A DNA stretch of 17,716 bases, from positions 1 to 17,716 of the forward strand of contig JABSQY010000032.1 in NCBI GenBank assembly GCA_013215525.1, given 5' to 3'. Positions 12,328-17,716 of this stretch are shown here, one piece after another. This DNA comes from Nanoarchaeales archaeon (GTDB lineage: Archaea; Nanobdellota; Nanobdellia; Woesearchaeales; UBA583). The translations under genes and the position numbers were made by a program. Within the stretch, counting starts at the first letter, position 1. Every line of letters starts with the position of its first letter. Under the pieces are notes generated by a model. The model ran no database searches, had not been told where the DNA came from, and worked only from the letters and a program-made list of their open reading frames with translations.

Positions 12328-15048
12328 TTATTTCTTTTTCTTAACTACTTTTTTAATAGTTTTTTTCTTTGTAACTTTTTTAGTTATAGTTTTTTTCTTA
12401 GCAGGTACTTTCTTTTTAGCAACTAATTTTTTAACAACTTTCTTAACAGTAACTTTCTTAGTAACTACTTTTTTAGCAGGAGACTTCTTCTTTGAAGAAG
12501 TCTTCTTAACAGCAGCAGGAGAAGATGAAGACACATGTGTAATATCAAAACCAGCATTAAACTTAGATACCTTACCAGCAAGTTTTGCCTCTAATTCAGC
12601 AACCATTAACTTAGTCTTAACTAAAGTGTCAGGAGTTAAAGACATTGTCTTAATTCCTTGTCTAACAACAAATTCTGCAAACTCAGGATAATCAGAAGGA
12701 GCTTGTCCACAAATCCCAATATACTTACCACGATCATTACATTTATTAATTACATGAGCAACTAAATCCTTAACTGCATCATCTCTCTCATCATACACAT
12801 GAGCAACAAGTTCACTGTCTCTATCTAAACCTAAAGTTAATTGTGTTAAATCATTAGTTCCTAAAGAATAACCATCAACTAAATCTAAAAACTTATCAGC
12901 TAAAATCACGTTTGAAGGAATCTCACACATTAAATAAATCTCTAATCCATCATCACCTCTCTTAATCCCAGCTTCTTCCATAACTTCTAAAACTAATTTT
13001 AATTCTTTAACAGTCCTACAAAATGGAATCATTAAAGTTAAATTCTTTAAACCAAACTCCTCACGTACTTTCTTTACAGCAATACACTCTAACTGGAAAG
13101 CATCTTTAAATTGTTCAGAATAATATCTTGATGAACCACGAAACCCAATCATAGGATTATCTTCAACAGGTTCAAAGTGAGTTCCACCAATTAAATTCGC
13201 ATATTCATTAGATTTAAAATCAGACATACGAATAATAACCTTTCTAGGATAAAAAGCAGCTGAAATTGTACCAATACCTTCTGCTAATTTATCAATATAA
13301 AATTGAACTTTATCTTTATAACCTTCTGTTAATTTCTCAATCTTCTTAACATCTTCTTTTGCTTTCGCGGACTTCATCTTCTTTAACTCATCAAAATGTA
13401 GTAATGCATTAGGGTGAATTTGAATTCCAGAATTAATAATAAATTCTTCTCTAGCTAAACCAACACCATCACAAGGTAAAAAGGATTGTGAAAAGGCTAA
13501 GTGAGGATTTCCAATATTTAACATAATTTTAGTTTTAGTTTCAGGAACATGTTCAACATCAACTTCAGACACTTTATACTTTAACATACCATCGTACACA
13601 AACCCAAGTTCACCTTCAGCGCAAGACACAGTAACTTTTTGACCTTTCTTTAAAACAGCAGTTGCATCACTACAACCAACAACTGCAGGAACTCCCATCT
13701 CTCTTGAGATAATTGCAGCGTGACATGTACGTCCACCACGATTAGTAATAATTGCTGATGCTAATTTCATAATAGGTTCCCAATCTGGATCTGTCATATC
13801 TGTAACTAAAATATTTCCTTCTTTAAACCCGTGAGCCTCAGAAATATGATTAATAATTTTAACTTCACCATGAGCAATCTTTGAACCTACAGCAACTCCT
13901 TGAACAATATATTTTGCGGATTCAGCCATTTCATAAGTTACAATTTTTGTCTTATCCCGTCTTGACTGAACTGTTTCAGGTCTTGCTTGAACAATATATA
14001 ACTCATTAGTTTCACCATCTTTAGCCCACTCCATATCCATAGGTTGGTAGTGTCCTTTCTTTGCAGAATAATGATCTTCAATAATAATTGCCCAACGAGC
14101 TAAATCTAAAACTTCATCATCAGTTAAAATAAACTTTGCACGCATCTCAGCGGACACAGGAACATTTTTAGTTAACTTATTCCCAGAATGATCATATACC
14201 ATTTTAAGATGTTTCTCTCCAAGTGAGCGAGAAATAATTGGTCTATAACCTTCCTCAAGAGTTGGCTTGTGAACAATAAACTCATCTGGATTAACAACAC
14301 CAAGCACAATGTTTTCTCCAAGACCATAAGACCCAGTAATCATTGCAACTTTATCAAATCCAGTTTCAGTATCAATTGAAAACATAACTCCAGAACAACT
14401 TAAATCAGAACGAACCATTTTTTGAACTCCAATAGATAATGCAATATCAAAATGAGAAAAATTTTTATCCTCACGATAACTAATTGCTCTATCTGTAAAT
14501 AACGATGCAACACATTGTTTACAAGAATGAATTAATTGTGACTCAGTATGTACATTTAAATAAGTTTCTTGTTGCCCAGCAAAACTTGCATCAGGTAAAT
14601 CTTCAGCAGTTGCGGAAGAACGAACAGCAACATCAACATGATCACCATATCTTTCTTCTAACTTTTTATAAGCTGCAGCAATTTGAACTTTTAAAATTTC
14701 AGGAAACTCTGCATTCATAATAGCTGCACGAACTTTCTTTCCACGTAACTGTAAATTTTTTAAACTTCTTGTATCTAAATCTTTTAAAATTCGTTTAATT
14801 TCTTCCTTAACTCCTGAGGATTCAACAAAAAGATTATAAGCATTAGCAGTAACTGCGAACCCAAAAGGAATTTTCACTCCAAGCTTTGTAAGATTTGAAT
14901 ACATTTCACCAAGTGACGCGTTCTTTCCACCAACTAAAGGTACATCTTCAATACCTAATTCATCAAACCATAAAATGTTTTTATCTTCCTTTAATCCAGA
15001 TGTTAAATTTCCCTCTTTCAAATTCTTAACTAGTTTATCTAATTCCAT
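12328..15048 (-). CDS. ppsA: Phosphoenolpyruvate synthase with lysine-rich tail
   Basis: Converts pyruvate, ATP and water to PEP, AMP and phosphate, the entry to gluconeogenesis in archaea. 906 residues from the ATG at 15048. The frame is open 28 residues further to 15132, but that extension is hydrophobic and out of family; the domain starts with LWFDELGIEDVPLVGGKNAS. ATP-grasp domain to about 380 (VRSSATAEDLPDASFAGQQ, LYIVQARPET). The phosphohistidine is H443 in GGRTCHAAIISREMG. The C-terminal PEP/pyruvate barrel has GFRGSSRYY, GTNDLTQLTLGLDRDS and catalytic C780 in GICGQAPSDYP. All key residues are present. Unusual is the last 68 residues (839-906): about 30 Lys with Val, Thr, Ala, Pro and Ser, like a histone H1 tail, after the end of the enzyme. 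A BRE/TATA-like ATAAACTTTTATTA lies about 27 nt upstream. Confidence 0.96.
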   Translation of the reverse strand: MELDKLVKNLKEGNLTSGLKEDKNILWFDELGIEDVPLVGGKNASLGEMYSNLTKLGVKIPFGFAVTANAYNLFVESSGVKEEIKRILKDLDTRSLKNLQLRGKKVRAAIMNAEFPEILKVQIAAAYKKLEERYGDHVDVAVRSSATAEDLPDASFAGQQETYLNVHTESQLIHSCKQCVASLFTDRAISYREDKNFSHFDIALSIGVQKMVRSDLSCSGVMFSIDTETGFDKVAMITGSYGLGENIVLGVVNPDEFIVHKPTLEEGYRPIISRSLGEKHLKMVYDHSGNKLTKNVPVSAEMRAKFILTDDEVLDLARWAIIIEDHYSAKKGHYQPMDMEWAKDGETNELYIVQARPETVQSRRDKTKIVTYEMAESAKYIVQGVAVGSKIAHGEVKIINHISEAHGFKEGNILVTDMTDPDWEPIMKLASAIITNRGGRTCHAAIISREMGVPAVVGCSDATAVLKKGQKVTVSCAEGELGFVYDGMLKYKVSEVDVEHVPETKTKIMLNIGNPHLAFSQSFLPCDGVGLAREEFIINSGIQIHPNALLHFDELKKMKSAKAKEDVKKIEKLTEGYKDKVQFYIDKLAEGIGTISAAFYPRKVIIRMSDFKSNEYANLIGGTHFEPVEDNPMIGFRGSSRYYSEQFKDAFQLECIAVKKVREEFGLKNLTLMIPFCRTVKELKLVLEVMEEAGIKRGDDGLEIYLMCEIPSNVILADKFLDLVDGYSLGTNDLTQLTLGLDRDSELVAHVYDERDDAVKDLVAHVINKCNDRGKYIGICGQAPSDYPEFAEFVVRQGIKTMSLTPDTLVKTKLMVAELEAKLAGKVSKFNAGFDITHVSSSSPAAVKKTSSKKKSPAKKVVTKKVTVKKVVKKLVAKKKVPAKKKTITKKVTKKKTIKKVVKKKK

Positions 15049-15070
15049 AACCAAATTACAAAATACACAA

Positions 15071-15080
15071 TAATAAAAGT
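15071..15080 (-). promoter_or_regulatory. TATA-like box of ppsA
   Basis: On the - strand ACTTTTATTA, preceded by GTGATAA, centred about 27 nt before the ATG at 15048. This supports that start and a leaderless or nearly leaderless mRNA. Confidence 0.45.
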
Positions 15081-15092
15081 TTATCACTACAA

Positions 15093-15146
15093 CAAAATTA
15101 AAAATGTGAGACACTAAAAAAATATAATTCACATTTTTAAATTTTG
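15093..15146. repeat. Long hairpin 1 upstream of ppsA
   Basis: Arms at 15093-15109 (CAAAATTAAAAATGTGA) and 15129-15146 pair over 17 positions with one bulged base; the inner 10 bp (AAAAATGTGA/TCACATTTTT) are perfect. The loop is 19 nt. It lies just upstream of the ppsA promoter. Confidence 0.75.
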
Positions 15147-15172
15147 TGTTTAAAAAAAGAATTTTTTTATAC

Positions 15173-15229
15173 CTTGAAAATTAAAAATAACTAATACTAA
15201 ACAAATAGATAGTTATTTTTAATTTCAAG
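15173..15229. repeat. Long hairpin 2 upstream of ppsA
   Basis: The left arm CTTGAAAATTAAAAATAACT (15173-15192) pairs with AGTTATTTTTAATTTCAAG (15211-15229) with one bulged A. The loop is 18 nt. The arm shares AAAATTAAAAAT with hairpin 1. It could end the upstream transcript, regulate ppsA, or be a MITE-like element. The 288 bp between ppsA and the next gene contain no ORF of note. Confidence 0.8.
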
Positions 15230-15336
15230 TTTAAAAATTTTTTATAAAATTTTTATATCTTAAAAATAAGAAACATAAATACTAAGAAAATAGAAACAAA
15301 TTACTCAAAGAATATAAAATAAATAAATCAAGAAAT

Positions 15337-15723
15337 TTATTCTTGAGATGGTTCAACATAAGGAACTAAAACAACTGAATTATTTTCTCCAGCATTAATT
15401 TGAACATAACCTTTTTCATTTAGTGAATTAAAAATTCCACTAACTAATTCTTTTTGTCCTTGCTCTATCATAGAACTTGGAACTAAAACTAAACTTCTAT
15501 TATTTCCTAAACCAACTTCAACAAATCCTTTTTCATTAACTTCACCTAATAAAATATTAACTGCATTTTGTTGCCCAAAAATAATTCCTTCATTATAAGA
15601 ACTCTTTAAAACTTGTACTCCACCAAAACCTAATAAAACTAAAATAATTAATCCAACTAAAGCAAAAGTTGAGATTTTATAATAATTCTTTTTAGATACT
15701 TCTTTTTTAATTTTTTCTACCAT
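15337..15723 (-). CDS. Single-pass membrane protein with internal repeat
   Basis: A 128-residue protein of no recognised family. The N-terminal basic segment (KIKKEVSKKNYYK) is followed by one membrane helix at about 18-36 (STFALVGLIILVLLGFGG); by the positive-inside rule the C-terminal part is outside the cell. That part is a duplication: VNEKGFVEVGLGNNRSLVLV (62-81) and LNEKGYVQINAGENNSVVLV (101-120), each preceded by a helix ending near a Gln/Gly-rich segment. The pattern suggests two small beta hairpin units. It lies 75 bp downstream of the lipoprotein gene on the same strand, so the two may form a transcription unit of surface proteins. Confidence 0.75.
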   Translation of the reverse strand: MVEKIKKEVSKKNYYKISTFALVGLIILVLLGFGGVQVLKSSYNEGIIFGQQNAVNILLGEVNEKGFVEVGLGNNRSLVLVPSSMIEQGQKELVSGIFNSLNEKGYVQINAGENNSVVLVPYVEPSQE

Positions 15724-15798
15724 ACAAAAAATATATTTATTTAGTTTAAATAACTTTGTAATAAATAATTATACAGAAAAAGAAAAAAATATAAAACT

Positions 15799-16356
15799 TT
15801 ATTTTAAATCTAAAGGAAATTCAAAACTTCCAGAATTATTAAATCCTCTCCATCCAAAAATTGATTCATTACTTTGCGAATTAGGAAAAACTGAAAATGA
15901 AATTCCAACTTCATCAATAACATCAACATACTCAACTTCAAAAACATTTCCACGTAAAGTTAAACTAACATCGGACAATAAAAAATCAAATTCACCATAT
16001 TGTGAATTAGACTTTGAATCAAAAATAACTTTAGAATTTAATTTTAAAATTAAAGAATCATTCTCTCCTAAATTAAATTTAATCATCGCAACATCCTCAT
16101 AAATATTCAAAGGATTTACTTCGAGTTCTAAACCTTCAACAATTACAGGTAAATCTTCAATCTCATTTGAAGAATTATCTAATACAGTTTCTTCAAGAGA
16201 TTTAATTTCTAATTCCTCAACAGTTTCACCAACTGCTTCAACTTCAATATCTGATATTTCAACAATTTCAACAACCTCAGATTGTTCCTCAACAAAAACA
16301 GATGAACACCCAGACACAACAAAAACTAAACATAAAAATAATAAAAATTTATTCAT
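15799..16356 (-). CDS. Predicted lipoprotein with acidic linker
   Basis: A 185-residue protein. A signal peptide with lipobox VSGC (C17) after FLLFLCLVF suggests a lipid-anchored surface protein. Residues about 23-75 are a low-complexity acidic stretch dominated by Glu, Val and Ile (for example EEQSEVVEIVEISDIEVEA), a flexible stalk. Residues about 76-185 look like one beta-sandwich domain with strands such as SLILKLNSKVIFDSKS and FDFLLSDVSLTLRG, ending in FGWRGFNNSGSFEFPLDL. No family is recognised. It sits between the Hint-domain surface protein and a membrane protein, all on the - strand. Confidence 0.75.
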   Translation of the reverse strand: MNKFLLFLCLVFVVSGCSSVFVEEQSEVVEIVEISDIEVEAVGETVEELEIKSLEETVLDNSSNEIEDLPVIVEGLELEVNPLNIYEDVAMIKFNLGENDSLILKLNSKVIFDSKSNSQYGEFDFLLSDVSLTLRGNVFEVEYVDVIDEVGISFSVFPNSQSNESIFGWRGFNNSGSFEFPLDLK

Positions 16357-16389
16357 AAAAAAAAAAACATAAAAATCATTTAAATAACT

Positions 16390-16411
16390 TTGTCAGAATT
16401 TATTTTGACAA
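16390..16411. promoter_or_regulatory. Inverted repeat before the lipoprotein gene
   Basis: TTGTCA (16390-16395) and TGACAA (16406-16411) are reverse complements with 10 nt between, about 35 bp before the lipoprotein ATG on the - strand. TGACAA occurs again at 16435-16440. It is a weak operator candidate. Confidence 0.35.
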
Positions 16412-16498
16412 CGAATTATAAATTAAGTAAAAAATGACAAATAATTTTTTGATTTTGTAATAATTAAAAGAAAAATAAAATAAAATAATAAATAAAAA

Positions 16499-17716
16499 TT
16501 ATTTATTAATCGCATTATGAACTAACACATCATCAACAAAATAATTGTGAGGACCATCACTCATATGTAAATTATAAACAACAGTTTGTCTTTTATCATA
16601 ACTTGATTTTTCATTAATTAAATCAACTCTAGATACAATAAATCCAGTTCCATTAAACACAAATATTTCAGCACCAATATCAAAGTCTCTTAATTTTTTA
16701 TACTCTTTTTCAATAGGGTCATAATAAGGGTGATTCATAGTAACATGAGTATCAACTAGTTCTCCTGAAACATTAATAGTTAAATTAACTAAAGAGAATG
16801 TTGCAAAGTCATGAACAAATGAATCAACACCATCATGCACAATAATATCTCCAATGATTGAAGTTGTAATCTCTCCTGTAACATCATCAAAAGATACAAT
16901 CACATCTCCTTCTTTTAATTCCCTAATTGGAACTTTACCAGTAGGTGTTGAAATCAGTTCATTTGGCATAAAACACGCAAATTCATCTTCACAATACTTA
17001 TTACTCATAACCCAATTTCCATTATTACAAGTAGCTCTAGCCGAACCAGTATCTATACCTGAGTTATCATAAACATTTCTATAATTTCCATGAGAAGTTC
17101 CAGATGCAGAAGCTGAACATGAAATTCCAAACTGAGACCAATAAACAGTTGAAGTACTACATGCAACATTTACAGCAAGACAACTTCCTGCACCATTACA
17201 CATCTTACCAGTCCCACAAGAAATTCCAGACCCATAATTTGAAACAGTTCCAGCAGTACCACTAAAACAACTTCCAATATATTTACAAGTACCAGCAGTT
17301 GCTTGAGTAGAAGTTGAAGAACTAGAACAACTACCAGCAGTACAACTACCAGCACCATTACAAGTATTAGAAGTATCAGCATAATCACGATATTTACAAT
17401 AACTTGTAGTAGTTGCAGAATCTGTACCAGACCGATAATAATAATTATTTACATCACAATCAGTAGTACCAGAACATGAAGTTCCACTTCCATAATTTGA
17501 AACAGAACCAGCTGAAGAACCACTACAACTACTAATATATTTACAAATCCCAGCAGTTGCCTGCGTTGAAGTAGAAGATGAAGAACAACTTCCAGCAGTA
17601 CAACTTCCAGCACCATTACAAGTATTTGAAGTATCAACATAATTTTTATATTTACAATAATTAGTTCCAGTTGCAGAATCACTTCCAGACTGATAATAAT
17701 AATTATTAACGTCACA
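16499..17716 (-). CDS. Cys-rich repeat surface protein with C-terminal Hint domain, 5' partial
   Basis: The frame is open from the window edge, giving 405 visible residues; the start is off-window and the Met at 17203 is internal. Region 1 (17716-17201) has two 86-residue repeats beginning CDVNNYYY, with NTCNGAGSCTAGSCSSSSTS and a total of ten Cys per repeat or close to it, as in disulfide-rich extracellular proteins. Region 2 (17200 to about 16976) is another Cys-rich stretch (CNGAGSCLAVNVAC, CNNGNW). Region 3 is a 154-residue Hint domain from Cys at 16975-16973 (CFMPNELISTPTGKVPIREL, EGDVIVSFDD), with the TxxH-like HVTMNHPYY and the closing YNLHMSDGPHNYFVDDVLVHN. Only AINK follows. Hint domains cleave at their first Cys; Ala after HN argues against splicing. 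The arrangement recalls hedgehog and bacterial intein-like proteins. Probably exported and self-cleaved at the surface. Confidence 0.88.
   Translation of the reverse strand, partial: CDVNNYYYQSGSDSATGTNYCKYKNYVDTSNTCNGAGSCTAGSCSSSSTSTQATAGICKYISSCSGSSAGSVSNYGSGTSCSGTTDCDVNNYYYRSGTDSATTTSYCKYRDYADTSNTCNGAGSCTAGSCSSSSTSTQATAGTCKYIGSCFSGTAGTVSNYGSGISCGTGKMCNGAGSCLAVNVACSTSTVYWSQFGISCSASASGTSHGNYRNVYDNSGIDTGSARATCNNGNWVMSNKYCEDEFACFMPNELISTPTGKVPIRELKEGDVIVSFDDVTGEITTSIIGDIIVHDGVDSFVHDFATFSLVNLTINVSGELVDTHVTMNHPYYDPIEKEYKKLRDFDIGAEIFVFNGTGFIVSRVDLINEKSSYDKRQTVVYNLHMSDGPHNYFVDDVLVHNAINK
17201..17458 (-). repeat. 258-bp coding repeat, second copy
   Basis: Encodes an 86-residue unit starting CDVNNYYYRS. 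It agrees with the copy at 17459-17716 at about three quarters of residues; differences cluster at the end of the unit. After this copy the pattern degenerates (a lone CNGAGSC). Confidence 0.85.
17459..17716 (-). repeat. 258-bp coding repeat, copy at window edge
   Basis: Encodes an 86-residue unit starting CDVNNYYYQS exactly at the window edge. The array probably continues beyond the window, since the unit boundary coincides with the cut and no start codon is seen. Confidence 0.85.

Noticed and set aside
14505..14720. + strand ORF inside the PEP synthase gene
   Set aside because: It is a Gln/His-rich shadow of the ppsA reading frame with no start context; ppsA is unmistakable on the other strand.
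15049..15132. 28-residue N-terminal extension of PEP synthase
   Set aside because: It is hydrophobic and unlike the family, and it runs over the TATA-like box; the ATG at 15048 begins the conserved protein.
17170..17715. Two Leu/Val-rich - strand ORFs at the right edge
   Set aside because: They are alternative frames of the Cys-rich repeat gene; the true frame is open through the whole region and joins the Hint domain.
16499..17716. Self-splicing intein in a host protein
   Set aside because: Only four residues follow the terminal HN and the +1 residue is Ala, so a spliced C-terminal extein is not credible.

Overview
The window is very AT-rich and looks archaeal, most likely from a DPANN-type lineage (Pacearchaeota/Woesearchaeota-like). 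This is inferred from two TrmB-family regulators, a phosphoenolpyruvate synthase, a tRNA-Thr with a BRE/TATA-like element upstream, and several genes with a TATA-like box about 26-30 nt before the start codon and no Shine-Dalgarno sequence, which suggests leaderless mRNAs. No taxonomic marker such as rRNA is present, so the assignment is an inference.

Left part (1-3350): a peptide-modification locus resembling the His-Xaa-Ser (Hxs) system. A radical SAM/SPASM maturase of HxsB type (+ strand) diverges from an HxsD-like small protein (- strand). HxsD overlaps an unrecognised 382-residue protein, which is followed one base later by the start of a poly-Asn ORF cut by the window edge. The divergent promoter carries a large dyad and a repeated 20-bp element. 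A tRNA-Thr(UGU) gene closes this part.

Middle (3400-8650): a decaying zone. A membrane-anchored DM13-domain gene is broken by one frameshift and one nonsense codon. A TrmB regulator diverges from an ABM-like monooxygenase, followed by an intact DNA-3-methyladenine glycosylase I (tag). Behind tag lie the remains of a second tag, split by a palindromic insert. A 5'-shortened TfoX-like gene and a DUF1016/YhcG-type nuclease gene split by a 77-bp hairpin-rich insert follow, then an intact pyrrolidone-carboxylate peptidase-like gene.

Stress module (8690-10780): an HxlR-type regulator with an N-terminal CxxC diverges from two tandem glutathione S-transferase paralogues. Related operator-like sequences occur twice in front of hxlR and once before each gst gene, so a self-contained regulon can be read from the DNA. 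The HxlR cysteines and GSTs suggest a response to electrophiles or oxidants, possibly together with the ABM protein.

Right part (10800-17716): a second TrmB regulator diverges from a secreted beta-rich protein ending in Phe. A - strand block then holds, in transcription order, a cysteine-rich repeat protein with a C-terminal Hint (intein/hedgehog-like) domain, a lipoprotein, a single-pass membrane protein with an internal repeat, and PEP synthase. The PEP synthase carries a 68-residue lysine-rich, histone H1-like tail. Long hairpins precede the PEP synthase gene. The most striking items are the Hxs-like locus, the Hint-domain surface protein, the tailed PEP synthase and the HxlR/GST operator set.
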